Positions 25,519-37,577 of a stretch of DNA of 64,000 nt are shown here, piece by piece. Under the pieces are notes generated by a model. The model did no database searches. It saw nothing but the letters and a program-made list of their open reading frames with translations, and had not been told where the DNA came from. How positions within the stretch are numbered: position 1 is the stretch's first letter; every line of letters begins with the position of its first letter. The stretch spans positions 1 to 64,000 of the forward strand of contig NZ_BMMF01000002.1 of the NCBI RefSeq assembly GCF_014645695.1, written 5' to 3'. Both the position numbers and the translations under genes were made by a program. The DNA comes from Salinarimonas ramus (GTDB lineage Bacteria; Pseudomonadota; Alphaproteobacteria; Rhizobiales; Beijerinckiaceae).

Positions 25519-26514
25519 ATGATCCTCGATTTCCTGGCCACCTTCGGCGCCCAGCTCCAGAAGCCCACCCTCGCCTTCCTCATCGGCGGCATGGTGCTCG
25601 CGGCTCTGGGCAGCCGTTTCGAGATCCCCGACGCGATCTACCGCTTCGTCGTCGCCCTCCTCCTGCTGCGCATCGGGCTCGGCGCGGGCATCGAGATCCG
25701 AGAGGCGGACTTGGCCGAGCTCATCGTGCCGGCGATCCTCGCCATGGTGCTCGGCGCCGGTATCGTGCTGCTCGGCCGGTTCACGCTGGGCAAGCTGCCG
25801 GGCGTGCGCGTCGAGGACGGCGTCGCGACGGCGGGCCTCTTCGGCGCGGTCTCCGCCTCGACGCTGGCCGCCGGCATGGTGATGCTCGACGCCGAGAGCG
25901 TCGCCTTCGAGGGCTGGGTGCCGGCTCTCTATCCCTTCATGGACATCCCCGCGCTGATCACCGCGATCGTGCTGGCGCAGCTCCACCGCAAGCGCAAGGA
26001 GGGCACGGAGGGGCGTGTGGCGCTGTGGCCGATCATCGTCGACAGCCTGCGTGGCGCCGCGCTCTCGGCGCTCCTGCTCGGCCTCGCGCTCGGCCTCCTC
26101 GCCCGGCCGGAATCGGTCTACGAGAGCTTCTACGATCCGCTCTTCCGCGGCCTCCTGTCGATCCTGATGCTGGTCATGGGCATGGAAGCCTACAGCCGCC
26201 TCGCCGAATTGCGGCGCGTGGCCCACGTCTACGCCGCCTACGCGGTGGCGGCCCCGCTCGTCCACGGGCTGCTGGGCTTCGGCGCCGGCTACGTCGCCCA
26301 CGTCCTCACCGGGTTCTCCCCCGGCGGCGCGGTGCTGCTGGCGGTCATGGCGGCGTCGAGCTCCGACATCTCCGGCCCGCCGACCCTGCGTGCGGCGATC
26401 CCCACCGCCAACCCCTCCGCATACGTTGGCTCCTCCACCGGCATCGGCACGCCCGTGGCGCTGCTCTCCATCCCGCTCTGGCTCGCGCTCGCCGAGACCG
26501 TCTTCCCCGCTTGA
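25519..26514 (+). CDS. sbtA: SbtA-family sodium-dependent bicarbonate transporter
   Basis: 331 residues with about ten hydrophobic helices in an inverted-repeat layout, matching the SbtA family first found in cyanobacteria as a high-affinity Na+/HCO3- symporter. Conserved features include 'ALYPFMDIPALITAI' near the middle and 'MAASSSDISGPPTLRAAIP' near residue 283. The next gene, 14 nt downstream, is its PII-like partner. In a non-photosynthetic proteobacterium bicarbonate could feed carboxylases or pH control. Substrate is inferred from family and partner. Confidence 0.85.
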   Translation: MILDFLATFGAQLQKPTLAFLIGGMVLAALGSRFEIPDAIYRFVVALLLLRIGLGAGIEIREADLAELIVPAILAMVLGAGIVLLGRFTLGKLPGVRVEDGVATAGLFGAVSASTLAAGMVMLDAESVAFEGWVPALYPFMDIPALITAIVLAQLHRKRKEGTEGRVALWPIIVDSLRGAALSALLLGLALGLLARPESVYESFYDPLFRGLLSILMLVMGMEAYSRLAELRRVAHVYAAYAVAAPLVHGLLGFGAGYVAHVLTGFSPGGAVLLAVMAASSSDISGPPTLRAAIPTANPSAYVGSSTGIGTPVALLSIPLWLALAETVFPA

Positions 26515-26528
26515 GAGGTCATCAGCCC

Positions 26529-26843
26529 ATGACGACACCGGCCACCAAGATCTCCATCGTCGCCGAGCGCTTCCTGCTGCCGCAGATCGAGCGCGTCCTC
26601 GAGGCCGAGCGCGTGAGCGGCTACTCGATCTTCCCCGGCGGCGGGAAGGGCGCGCACGGCATTCACCCCGTGGACGGGGCCTCGCTGGTGCGCGAGTTCT
26701 CCATCGTGAAGCTCGAAGCCGTCATCCTCGATCGCCCCGCCGCCGAGCGCATCGCCGAGGCGCTGGCGCGCGAGAGCTTCCAGCGCCATTCCGGCATCGT
26801 CTGGCTCGAGAGCGTGGAGGTGGTGCGGGCGGAGAAGTTCTGA
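26529..26843 (+). CDS. sbtB: SbtB-like PII-family regulator
   Basis: 104 residues with a PII fold. It starts 'ATKISIVAERFLLPQIERVL', carries a short flexible T-loop region ('FPGGGKGAHGIHP', about 37-49) and ends shortly after the last strand, without a CxxC redox tail. In cyanobacteria SbtB binds cAMP/AMP/ATP and blocks SbtA. Adjacent position (14 nt after sbtA) supports the same partnership. ATG at 26529. It lacks the Tyr51-type uridylylation loop of GlnB. Confidence 0.83.
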   Translation: MTTPATKISIVAERFLLPQIERVLEAERVSGYSIFPGGGKGAHGIHPVDGASLVREFSIVKLEAVILDRPAAERIAEALARESFQRHSGIVWLESVEVVRAEKF

Positions 26844-26863
26844 GCGGGTGCGGCAGGCGCGGC

Positions 26864-27568
26864 TCAGAACGAGCGCGTCAGCCCGCCGTCGATCCGCAGG
26901 TTCTGGCCCGTCATGTAGGCGCCCTCCTCCGAGGCGAGCCAGGAGATCAGCGAGGAGACCTCCGCCGCGCGGCCGTAACGCCCCATGGGGATGCGCGCGC
27001 GGCGGTCCTCCTTCTCCGGCAGGCTGTCGATGAAGCCGGGCAGGACGTTGTTCATGCGGATACCGTCGGGCGCATAGCGGTCGGCGTAGAGCTTCGTCCA
27101 GGCCGAGAGCGCCGCACGGAAGACGGCCGAGGTCGGGAAGACCGGGTCGGGCTCGACGGCGGCGAAGCTCGAGACGTTGACGATCGCGCCGCTCTTCTGC
27201 GCCTGCATGATCGGCGTGATCAGGCGCACGGGCCGCACGACGTTGAGGAGGTAGACCTCCATGCCGGCGTGCCAATCCTCGTCGGGGATATCGAGGAGGT
27301 CGCCCTTGGGCCCGTGCGCGGCGGAGTTGACGAGCACGTCCACGCGCCCGTAGCGCTCCATGGCGCCGTCGACGAGGCGCTGCAGATCGGCGGTCTCGAG
27401 GTTCGAGCCCGTTACGCCGAAGCCGCCCAGAGCCGCGCCGAGCGCCTCGCCCTTGCCGGACAAGGAGAGCACGCCGACGCGAAACCCCTCTGCCGCCAAG
27501 CGCTTGGCGGCGTCCGCTCCCATGCCGGATCCACCGGCGGTGACGAGGGCGACCTTCACGTCCGGCAT
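26864..27568 (-). CDS. SDR-family protein lacking the YxxxK catalytic pair
   Basis: 234 residues with a Rossmann fold of the classical SDR type: nucleotide loop 'TAGGSGMG' (10-17), 'NSAAHG' near 81 and the catalytic-type Ser in 'VNVSS' (Ser134). At the usual +13 and +17 positions the Tyr and Lys are Ser147 and Arg151 ('TSAVFRAAL'), so normal hydride-transfer chemistry is unlikely or different. The C terminus 'TGQNLRIDGGLTRSF' is normal for SDRs. I recall a group of alphaproteobacterial SDRs with this same 'TSAVFRA' pattern, so it is probably not a random mutation. Lies between prs and sbtB; function unknown. Confidence 0.8.
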   Translation of the reverse strand: MPDVKVALVTAGGSGMGADAAKRLAAEGFRVGVLSLSGKGEALGAALGGFGVTGSNLETADLQRLVDGAMERYGRVDVLVNSAAHGPKGDLLDIPDEDWHAGMEVYLLNVVRPVRLITPIMQAQKSGAIVNVSSFAAVEPDPVFPTSAVFRAALSAWTKLYADRYAPDGIRMNNVLPGFIDSLPEKEDRRARIPMGRYGRAAEVSSLISWLASEEGAYMTGQNLRIDGGLTRSF

Positions 27569-27584
27569 CGGCGTTCCCTCCAGA

Positions 27585-28517
27585 TCAATCGAACAGGCTC
27601 GACACGGAGCTCTCCGTCGCCGTGCGCGAGATCGCCTCGCCGAGCAGCGGCGCGATGGAGACCACGCGGATGTTGCGGGCGACCTTCACCGCTTCCGTCG
27701 GCTGGATCGAATCGGTGATCACCAGCTCCTTGAGCTTGGAATTCGCGATGCGCGAGACCGCGCCGCCGGAGAGCACGCCGTGGGTGATGTAGGCGGAGAC
27801 CTCGTTGGCGCCGTTGGCGAGGAGCGCCTCCGCGGCGTTGCAGAGCGTGCCGCCGGAATCGACGATGTCGTCGATGAGGATGCACGAGCGCCCGCGCACC
27901 TCGCCGATGATGTTCATCACCTCGCTCTCGCCCGGCCGGTCGCGGCGCTTGTCGACGATGGCGAGCGTCGTCTCGAGGCGCTTGGACAGCGCACGGGCGC
28001 GCACCACGCCGCCGACGTCCGGCGAGACCACCATGCGCTCGCCCTCCGGCATGCGCTCCTTGATGTCGCGCGCGAGCACCGGTGCGGCGAAGAGGTTGTC
28101 GGTGGGGATGTCGAAGAAGCCTTGGATCTGGCCCGCATGCAGATCGAGCGTCAGGACGCGGTCGGCGCCGGATTCGGTGATGAGGTTCGACACGAGCTTC
28201 GCCGAGATCGGCGTGCGGCCCGCGGTGCGGCGGTCCTGCCGGGCGTAGCCGAAATACGGGATCACCGCCGTGATGCGCCGCGCCGAGGAGCGGCGGCAGG
28301 CGTCGATCAGGATGAGCAGCTCCATCAGGTGGTCGTTCGCCGGGAAGGACGTCGACTGCACGATGAAGACGTCCTCGCCGCGGACGTTCTCCTGCAGCTC
28401 GACGAAGATCTCCATGTCCGCGAAGCGCTTGACCGAGCAGCGGGCCAGCGGGACGTCGAGATAGGCGGCGATCGCCTCGGCGAGCGGGCGGTTGGAATTG
28501 CCGGCGAGGAGCTTCAT
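27585..28517 (-). CDS. prs: ribose-phosphate pyrophosphokinase
   Basis: 310 residues, normal for class I PRPP synthetase, which transfers pyrophosphate from ATP to ribose 5-phosphate to give PRPP for purine, pyrimidine, His, Trp and NAD synthesis. Seen: N-terminal '[16 protein letters not shown]', 'GYARQDRR', '[11 protein letters not shown]', and the PRPP loop '[12 protein letters not shown]' with its acidic pair. The ATG at 28517 is the canonical start. Divergent from uvrC across a 246-nt gap. The PRPP it makes is also the substrate of pyrE at 54415. Confidence 0.95.
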   Translation of the reverse strand: MKLLAGNSNRPLAEAIAAYLDVPLARCSVKRFADMEIFVELQENVRGEDVFIVQSTSFPANDHLMELLILIDACRRSSARRITAVIPYFGYARQDRRTAGRTPISAKLVSNLITESGADRVLTLDLHAGQIQGFFDIPTDNLFAAPVLARDIKERMPEGERMVVSPDVGGVVRARALSKRLETTLAIVDKRRDRPGESEVMNIIGEVRGRSCILIDDIVDSGGTLCNAAEALLANGANEVSAYITHGVLSGGAVSRIANSKLKELVITDSIQPTEAVKVARNIRVVSIAPLLGEAISRTATESSVSSLFD

Positions 28518-28763
28518 CCGGGGGAGCCTTCGTCTTGGGCGCGATCGTGCGGGCGCGCGCATGCGTCGCGAGCGGTCATATCGGGAAGGATGCCCGCGGG
28601 CAAGAAGGCGCGCCGCGCGACCCACGCCGCGCGGCGGGGGAACGGGGGCGCTCGACATGAGAGGGTCGCCGCGGGCGGATGTCAACCCTGGGCTGTTTGT
28701 CATTGAACACCCGCGGCATCCGCACCCTTCCCCCCTCGCCTCGGCTCGCATACATCTGCGGCG

Positions 28764-30872
28764 ATGATCGACGAGACCGATTCAGCCGCGACGCCGAGCC
28801 CCGACGCGCCCCTCCCCCCGGAGGCCGAGGACGCGGAAGGCACGCGCGCGGCCTTCGACTTCGAGGCGCCCGCCGAGCTGGCCGCCGGCATGTCCGTGAT
28901 CCGGCGCTTCTGGGAGACGCTGCCCAACGCGCCGGGCGTCTACCGCATGATCGATGCTTCCGGCGAGGTGCTCTACGTCGGCAAGGCGAAGAACCTGAAG
29001 TCGCGCGTGGGTTCCTACGCCCGCGGCTACGCGCATTCGAACCGCATCGCCCGCATGATCGTCGACACGGCGGCGATGGAGTTCGTCACGACGCAGACCG
29101 AGACCGAGGCGCTGCTGCTCGAGACGAACCTCATCAAGCAGCTCAAGCCGCGCTACAACGTGCTCCTGCGGGACGACAAGTCCCTACCCTACATCCTCGT
29201 CACGCAGGATGCCGACCGCGCGCCGCAGCTCGTCAAGCATCGCGGGGCGCGCAACCGCAAGGGCGCCTATTTCGGCCCCTTCGCCTCGGTCTGGGCGGTG
29301 AACCGCACGATGACCGCGCTCCAGCGCGCCTTCCTGCTGCGCACCTGCACGGACAGCTATTACGACAACCGCTCGCGCCCCTGCCTGCTCCACCAGATCA
29401 AGCGCTGCTCCGGGCCGTGCACGGGCGAGATCTCGAAGGAGGGCTACGCCGCCCTCGCCGAGGAAGCGCAAGCCTTCCTGGCCGGGCGCTCCACGGCGGT
29501 GAAGGAGCGCCTCGCTCACGACATGCAGGCGGCGGCGGAAGCGCTCGAGTTCGAGCGCGCGGCGCGCTACCGCGACCGCATCGCCGCGCTCTCGGCCATC
29601 CAGGGGTCGCAGGGCATCAACACGCAATCGGTGGAGGAGGCCGACGTCGTCGCCATCGACGAGCAGGCCGGCGCCTATTGCGTCGAGGTGTTCTTCTTCC
29701 GCAACTGGCAGAACTGGGGCAACCGCGCCTATTTCCCGAAGGCGGAGAAGGGCCTGGCGCCGGAGGAGGTGCTCTCCTCCTTCGTCTCGCTGTTCTACGC
29801 CGACAAGCCGCCGCCACGCCTCCTCCTGCTGTCCCACGACATCGACGAGCGCGAGCTGGTCCAGAAGGCGCTCACCGCGCGCGCCGGCCACAAGGTGGAG
29901 GTGCATGCACCCAAGCGCGGCGAGCGCCGCTCGATGGTCGAGGCCGCCTCGCGCAACGCCAAGGAGGCGCTCGGCCGGCGCCTCGCCGAACGCTCCTCGC
30001 AGGCCAAGCTGCTCGGCGCGCTCGCCCAGGCCTTCGGCCTGAAGGAGGCGCCGCGGCGCGTCGAGGTCTACGACAACTCCCACATCATGGGCACGAACGC
30101 GGTGGGCGGCATGATCGTCGCCGGCGTCGGCGGCTTCATGAAGCAGCACTACCGGACATTCAACATCAAGTCGCAGGACCTCACCCCCGGCGACGATTTC
30201 GGCATGATGAAGGAGGTGCTCGGCCGCCGCTTCGCCCGGCTGGTGAAGGAGCATCCCGACCGGCTCACGAAGGCACGCGACGCCGCCGCCGAGGACGAGC
30301 CGGAGGCCGCGCGCGAGATCGACGAGGCGCTGCTCGCCGCGGGCGCGGACGAAGCGCCGGACGACGAGATCGGCGGCGAGGAGGAGGAGCTCGAGACCGC
30401 CGCGGCGAGCGACGACGAGTTCCCCGCCTGGCCCGACCTCGTCCTCATCGACGGCGGCGCCGGCCAGGTGGCCGCTGCGCGCAAGGCGCTGGCCGAGATC
30501 GGCGTCACCGACGTCGCGTTGGTCGGGATCGCCAAGGGCCGCGACCGCGACGCGGGGCGCGAGACCTTCTTCTGCGAAGGCAAGAGCCCCTTCAAGCTGC
30601 CCCCGCGCGACCCGGCGCTCTACTTCATCCAGCGCCTGCGCGACGAGGCCCACCGCTTCGCCATCGGCACGCATCGCGCCAAGCGCAAGCGGGCCATGAC
30701 GCAGAACCCGCTCGACGAGATCGCCGGCATCGGCCCCGCCCGCAAGCGCGCGCTGCTCCACCATTTCGGAACGGTGAAGGCCATCCAGCGCGCCGCGCTC
30801 GAGGACCTGATGAAGACGCCCGGCGTCAACGCCGCGACCGCGAAGGCGGTCTACGATCACTTCCACGAATGA
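28764..30872 (+). CDS. uvrC: excinuclease ABC subunit C
   Basis: 702 residues. The GIY-YIG nuclease domain (about 52-135, '[19 protein letters not shown]') makes the 3' cut; '[14 protein letters not shown]' with Cys residues follows; a UVR motif lies near 235-265; an RNase H-like domain with '[12 protein letters not shown]' makes the 5' cut; and C-terminal helix-hairpin-helix motifs ('[13 protein letters not shown]') bind DNA. An acidic, Ala-rich insertion of about 45 residues (about 505-550) interrupts the C-terminal nuclease half and is longer than in typical UvrC. No SOS box was recognised upstream. A hairpin terminator follows the stop. Confidence 0.95.
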   Translation: MIDETDSAATPSPDAPLPPEAEDAEGTRAAFDFEAPAELAAGMSVIRRFWETLPNAPGVYRMIDASGEVLYVGKAKNLKSRVGSYARGYAHSNRIARMIVDTAAMEFVTTQTETEALLLETNLIKQLKPRYNVLLRDDKSLPYILVTQDADRAPQLVKHRGARNRKGAYFGPFASVWAVNRTMTALQRAFLLRTCTDSYYDNRSRPCLLHQIKRCSGPCTGEISKEGYAALAEEAQAFLAGRSTAVKERLAHDMQAAAEALEFERAARYRDRIAALSAIQGSQGINTQSVEEADVVAIDEQAGAYCVEVFFFRNWQNWGNRAYFPKAEKGLAPEEVLSSFVSLFYADKPPPRLLLLSHDIDERELVQKALTARAGHKVEVHAPKRGERRSMVEAASRNAKEALGRRLAERSSQAKLLGALAQAFGLKEAPRRVEVYDNSHIMGTNAVGGMIVAGVGGFMKQHYRTFNIKSQDLTPGDDFGMMKEVLGRRFARLVKEHPDRLTKARDAAAEDEPEAAREIDEALLAAGADEAPDDEIGGEEEELETAAASDDEFPAWPDLVLIDGGAGQVAAARKALAEIGVTDVALVGIAKGRDRDAGRETFFCEGKSPFKLPPRDPALYFIQRLRDEAHRFAIGTHRAKRKRAMTQNPLDEIAGIGPARKRALLHHFGTVKAIQRAALEDLMKTPGVNAATAKAVYDHFHE

Positions 30873-30907
30873 GAAAGACCCCGCACGCCGCGCGTGCGAG
30901 GCCTTTC
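30873..30907. terminator. bidirectional hairpin terminator between uvrC and ppdK
   Basis: A 16-bp stem (30873-30888 with 30892-30907, two mismatches) around a 3-nt loop, beginning GAAAG and ending CTTTC. It lies directly after the uvrC stop and 19 nt after the ppdK stop on the other strand, so it can end both transcripts. Confidence 0.65.
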
Positions 30908-30926
30908 ATGTCATCGGCGATCAGCC

Positions 30927-33605
<2,679 letters not shown>

Positions 33606-33653
33606 CGTCCACCTCGTCGTCTGTGCGCGCTGCCTGAGCGGAAACGCGCGACA

Positions 33654-33682
33654 GCCATAGCCCCCTGAACGGCTTTTGCCAA
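33654..33682 (-). promoter_or_regulatory. candidate promoter for ppdK
   Basis: On the minus strand: TTGGCA (33677-33682), 17-nt spacer, TATGGC (33654-33659), about 48 nt before the ppdK ATG. Two mismatches in the -10 element; plausible but unproven. Confidence 0.4.
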
Positions 33683-33785
33683 ACAGCTAGGGCGCCCGAA
33701 GCGAATTGGCAGTCGGCAAAGGTGGAATGCGCGACACGCCGCCACGCGGGGATGGAACCATCCCGGCGGGCGAGCGGGCGCCGCC

Positions 33786-35033
33786 TCAGAAGCGCGGGCC
33801 GGTGAGGCCCGGGACGTCGAGCCGGCCCGGCGCGGCGTCCGGATCGATCCGGGCGCGCTCCTGCGCCTGTGCCCGGTCGAAGTCGAGGGAGCGATCGACG
33901 CGCTGCGCGGGAGCCGGCGCGGTCGATCCGTGTTGCGGCTGCGGCTTCGGCGCGAGCCGGAGATCGGGGCGCAGAGCGGGCTGGTCGGGCGCAGGCCGAG
34001 CCGGGCCTCCCGTGACGTCCTGGAACATCGCCTGCCCGAGCGAGGGCAGCCCGTCGTTCGCGGCGAGGGAATCGTAGGCGCCCGGCCCGTCGTCGCCCGG
34101 TGCGAACGCGCCAGGCGCGACGGGTGGCGTCGCGACGCCGCGCGCGAGGGCCGAGACCGAGGTGCTGCGCAGCGTCCCCATGCGCGAGGCCGCAGGATCG
34201 GACGGGGCGAAGGGCTCGATCGGCGCGAAGCGGAAGGGCGAGGTGTCGAGCACGCCCGTCGCCATGAAGAGCTGGATGCGGTCGCGGACCTCCTCGGGCG
34301 TCTCGCGCGAGAGCGTCGGCGGGGCGGCGTTGCGCGCAGACGTGCGAGCGGCTCCGGGCGCGTTCCCGACGAGCGCGGGCTCGCTCGCGGCCGCGCGATC
34401 GCCGGCGGCCGTGCGGCTCGCGTCCGGCGGTCCGACGAGCCGTCCGGTCGGCTCCGGCGGCCCCGAATCGACGAGAGCGGCGAGGACGCGCGGGTCGATC
34501 GTCACGTGCGGAGAGGCGTCGGCCTGGCCGGGTCGAACGGACGGCGGCGGCATCGCGGAGGAGGGTCGCGGCATGCCGGTCGACGGCGGCTGCTGGGGCG
34601 CGCCCACGGGTAGCCGCGTCGCCGCCGGCTGCGACGGTCCCTGCCGCTTCAGACCCTGCGAGGCGCTCGATACGGTATCCTGCAGGGTGCCGGTGGTCGG
34701 GGGAGCGTCGAGCCGCGGGCGGGCCCGAGCCTCGGCTGGAAGGTGAGCGGTCGCCTCGGCCTGGACGTGCGCCGGCTGCGGTGGCGTTGGCGCGCGGGCG
34801 GGGCCGGGCGGCGTCTCCTCGCTCTGCGGCTGCGGAACGCGACGCTTGCGATTCTGGTCGCGCTCACGATCGCGCGCGACGGCCAGGCGCCGATCGGCAT
34901 GGAGGACGTCGAGGAAGTCGCGGCTGGCATTGTCGAGGGATTGCGGGTCCCTCGGATCCACAGGAGGTATGGCGGGTGGATTGTAGATGCCTTGAGCGGA
35001 CAAGAGTACCGTCCCGGAGTCGAACCACGACAC
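33786..35033 (-). CDS. proline-rich, intrinsically disordered hypothetical protein
   Basis: 415 residues from a GTG. No signal peptide, membrane helix or known domain. Composition is dominated by Pro, Ala, Arg, Ser and Gly, with low-complexity stretches throughout ('PSTGMPRPSSAMPPPS'); only short parts ('ETPEEVRDRIQLFM', 'DPRVLAALVDSG') look able to form helices. The start is uncertain since no ribosome site is seen. Transcription probably begins at the AT-rich promoter 115 nt upstream. The gene lies between ppdK and glyS and shares no clear operon. I do not recognise it; a surface-, chromosome- or motility-associated scaffold would fit the composition, but that is a guess. Confidence 0.6.
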   Translation of the reverse strand: MSWFDSGTVLLSAQGIYNPPAIPPVDPRDPQSLDNASRDFLDVLHADRRLAVARDRERDQNRKRRVPQPQSEETPPGPARAPTPPQPAHVQAEATAHLPAEARARPRLDAPPTTGTLQDTVSSASQGLKRQGPSQPAATRLPVGAPQQPPSTGMPRPSSAMPPPSVRPGQADASPHVTIDPRVLAALVDSGPPEPTGRLVGPPDASRTAAGDRAAASEPALVGNAPGAARTSARNAAPPTLSRETPEEVRDRIQLFMATGVLDTSPFRFAPIEPFAPSDPAASRMGTLRSTSVSALARGVATPPVAPGAFAPGDDGPGAYDSLAANDGLPSLGQAMFQDVTGGPARPAPDQPALRPDLRLAPKPQPQHGSTAPAPAQRVDRSLDFDRAQAQERARIDPDAAPGRLDVPGLTGPRF

Positions 35034-35180
35034 CGAGACGATAAGACTTAATTGTAAACGCCGCGACTAGGGAAAAGCCGGATTTGTCAGCCTCCAGAGG
35101 ATTTTAGTTAATTCTCTTATCTATTGATCCGCTTCTATGACCATACGTAAGTTATAATTCATGCCCTATTGTTATCAATT
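35034..35180. other. AT-rich intergenic island between glyS and the disordered protein
   Basis: About 147 nt with roughly 60% A+T in a genome near 70% G+C. It contains TTAATT and GTTAATT elements and a minus-strand promoter (separate entry). No open frame or tRNA-like fold was seen. It could be a strongly regulated promoter region or the trace of an insertion. Confidence 0.5.
35151..35178 (-). promoter_or_regulatory. promoter candidate for the proline-rich protein gene
   Basis: On the minus strand: TTGATA (35173-35178), 16-nt spacer, TATAAC (35151-35156), about 118 nt before the GTG at 35033. Both elements are close to the sigma70 consensus. A transcript from here would have a long, AT-rich leader. 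Confidence 0.45.
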
Positions 35181-37262
35181 TCACCCTTGTATCTGCGAAA
35201 AATCAGCCACCGCGAGCGTCGCGCGGCGCAGGCTGGCGAGGAGCCGCAGGCGGTTGGCGCGCAGCGCGGGATCGTCCGCGTTCACCGTGACCTCGTCGAA
35301 GAACGCATCGACCGGCGCGCGAAGCCGCGAGAGCGCGCGCATGGCGCCGGCGAAGTCCTCCGCCGCCACGGCTGACGCCGCCTCGGCCTCGGCGCTCTCG
35401 AGCGCCGCGAGGAGCGCCTTCTCCGCCGGCTCGCCACGCGACGCGACGAGGGAGGCGTCCGGCGCTGCGTCGTAGGAGACGCCGTCCTTCTTCTCCTCGA
35501 TGCGCAGGATGTTCGCCGCCCGGCGATAGCCGGCGAGCAAGTTCGCGCCGTCGTCGGTCTTGAGGAAGGCGTCGAGCGCCTTCACGCGCTCGACGATCAT
35601 CAGGAGGTCGTCCTGGCCCGGCAGCGCGAAGACCGCGTCGATCAGGTCGTGCCGCAGGCCCTCCTCGCGGAGATGGACCTTCAGGCGATCGGCGAAGAAG
35701 GCGAGGAGGTCGGCGCGGATGGGGGCGTCGAGCGGCGGAAGCACTCGCGCGAGCGCCAGCCGCAGCCTATTCTCCAGCACCAGCCGCACCACGCCCAGCG
35801 CCGCCCGCCGAAGCCCGAACGGGTCGCGCGAGCCCGTGGGCTTCTCGTCGATGGCCCAGAAGCCGGCGAGCAGGTCGAGCTTGTCGGCGAGCGCCACCGC
35901 CACGGAGACCGGCGCGGTGGGCACGCGGTCGGAGGGGCCGAGCGGCTTGTAATGCTCCTCCAGCGCCGCGGCGACGGCGGCGTCCTCGCCCTGGAGGCTC
36001 GCGTAGGTGCGCCCCATCAGCCCCTGCAGCTCGGGGAACTCGCCCACCATCTCGGTAACGAGATCGGCCTTGGAGAGCCGCGCAGCCCGCCCCGCGAGCG
36101 CCGGATCGGCGCCGACGACGGGCGCCAGCGCCTCGGCGAGCGCCGCGATGCGCCCCACGCGCTCGGCCACCGTGCCGAGCTTCTCGTGGAAGACGATGGT
36201 CTCGAGCTTCGGCAGGCGCGCCTCGAGCGGCACGGCCTTGTCCGTCTCGAAGAAGAAGCGCGCGTCCGACAGCCGCGCGCGCACGACGCGCTCGTTGCCG
36301 GCCACGATCGCAGCTCCGCCGTCCGTCGCCTCGATGTTGGCGACGAGCACGAAGGCGTTGGCGAGCCGCCCCGTCTCGCGGTCGCGCAGCACGAAGCACT
36401 TCTGGTTGGCGCGGATCGTGGCGCGGATCGCCTCGGGCGGGATCTCGAGGAAGCGCTCCTCGAAGGAGCCCAGCATGACGACGGGCCATTCCACGAGGCC
36501 GGCGACCTCCTCCAGCAGCCCCTCGTCCTCGACGAGCGCGAGCCCGCGGGCGAAGGCGAGATCGCGCGCGTCGTGGGCGATGACGTCCTTGCGCTTGTCG
36601 GCGTCCACCTCGACCTTGGCCGCGCCGAGCTTCGCCGCCCAGTCGTCGAGGCGGCGCACGCGGATCGGGTCGGGCGCATGGAAGCGATGGCCGTAGGTGA
36701 CGTCCCCGCTCTCGATGTCGCCGACGGTGAAGCGCACGATCTCGGGCTCCTCGGTCTCCGGCCCGAAGGTGCAAACGATGGCGCGCAGCGGGCGCACCCA
36801 GGCGAACGCGCCCGGCTCTACGGAGGCCGCGCCCCAGCGCATGGCCTTGGGCCAGGGGAAGCGGCGCAGGATGTCGGGCAGGATCTCGGCCAGCACGTCG
36901 GGCGTCGGGCGCCCGGGGCGCTCGATGTGCGCCACGTAGAAGTCGCCCTTCTTCGGGTCGCTCTCGATCGTCGCCTGGTCGATGGAGCCGAGCCCGGCCG
37001 CCTTGAGGAAGCCCTCGATCGCCTTCTCCGGCGCCCCGACCCGCGGCCCCTTGCGCTCCTCGCGCACGTCCTGGCCCTTGGCCGGCAGCCCGGCCACGTG
37101 AAGCGCGATGCGCCGCGGACCGCTGAACCCCTTCGCTCCCTCGTAGAGGAAGCCGCGCTCAACCAGCGCATCGGTCACGAGCCGCCGCAGATCCTCCGCC
37201 GCCTTGCGCTGCATGCGCGCGGGGATTTCCTCGGAGAAGAGCTCGAGCAGGAGATCGGGCAT
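35181..37262 (-). CDS. glyS: glycyl-tRNA synthetase beta subunit
   Basis: 693 residues, normal for GlyS, the large subunit of the bacterial alpha2-beta2 glycyl-tRNA synthetase. The conserved N terminus is '[18 protein letters not shown]', so the ATG at 37262 is the start; the frame is open further but without conserved sequence. 'GPRRIALHV' and '[10 protein letters not shown]' near 60-95, an HD-like middle region, and the C-terminal anticodon-binding domain are visible. GlyS needs GlyQ, which is not in this window; the upstream neighbour is an ABC transporter, so the usual glyQ-glyS pair is split here. Confidence 0.94.
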   Translation of the reverse strand: MPDLLLELFSEEIPARMQRKAAEDLRRLVTDALVERGFLYEGAKGFSGPRRIALHVAGLPAKGQDVREERKGPRVGAPEKAIEGFLKAAGLGSIDQATIESDPKKGDFYVAHIERPGRPTPDVLAEILPDILRRFPWPKAMRWGAASVEPGAFAWVRPLRAIVCTFGPETEEPEIVRFTVGDIESGDVTYGHRFHAPDPIRVRRLDDWAAKLGAAKVEVDADKRKDVIAHDARDLAFARGLALVEDEGLLEEVAGLVEWPVVMLGSFEERFLEIPPEAIRATIRANQKCFVLRDRETGRLANAFVLVANIEATDGGAAIVAGNERVVRARLSDARFFFETDKAVPLEARLPKLETIVFHEKLGTVAERVGRIAALAEALAPVVGADPALAGRAARLSKADLVTEMVGEFPELQGLMGRTYASLQGEDAAVAAALEEHYKPLGPSDRVPTAPVSVAVALADKLDLLAGFWAIDEKPTGSRDPFGLRRAALGVVRLVLENRLRLALARVLPPLDAPIRADLLAFFADRLKVHLREEGLRHDLIDAVFALPGQDDLLMIVERVKALDAFLKTDDGANLLAGYRRAANILRIEEKKDGVSYDAAPDASLVASRGEPAEKALLAALESAEAEAASAVAAEDFAGAMRALSRLRAPVDAFFDEVTVNADDPALRANRLRLLASLRRATLAVADFSQIQG

Positions 37263-37577
37263 GAGATCGGCCTCTGGCGCGGCGATGAGATCGGTGCCGT
37301 CGCGGATAGAGGGGCGTGGGGCGGGATGCAAGGGGGGAGGATGGTGGGGGCTTCGGGGAGGATGGTGGGGGAGCCTCTCCGGCTCGCCCCCTCCGGTCCG
37401 CTACGCGGCCCACCTCCCCTGCGGGGAGATGTCGGCGGCGTGCGCTTCAGGGACGTCGGCGCATGGACGTCGATGCCGAGCGCCACCCCGGCACCGCCCC
37501 ACGGGGCGGTCGGCGAGCGGAGCGAGACGGGTGGGGGCGAACGATCGCTCCAGCGGCTGCCCCTCCCCCGAGCCCCC
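37263..37577. repeat. gene-free gap with direct and palindromic repeats
   Basis: 315 nt between glyS and the ABC protein gene. It contains two near-identical 17-nt copies of GGGGAGGATGGTGGGGG (about 37334-37350 and 37355-37371, 21-nt period) and a palindrome CTCCCC-TGC-GGGGAG (37414-37428), similar in type to the dispersed palindromes at 49134 and 55480. No conserved protein is seen in any frame. Probably non-coding repeat debris; a promoter for glyS should lie here but was not recognised. Confidence 0.55.

Noticed and set aside
28610-28645. GC palindrome CGCCGCGCG...CGCGCGGCG in the prs-uvrC gap as a terminator
   Set aside because: It lies between two divergent genes, so nothing would terminate there. 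Probably chance symmetry in GC-rich spacer.
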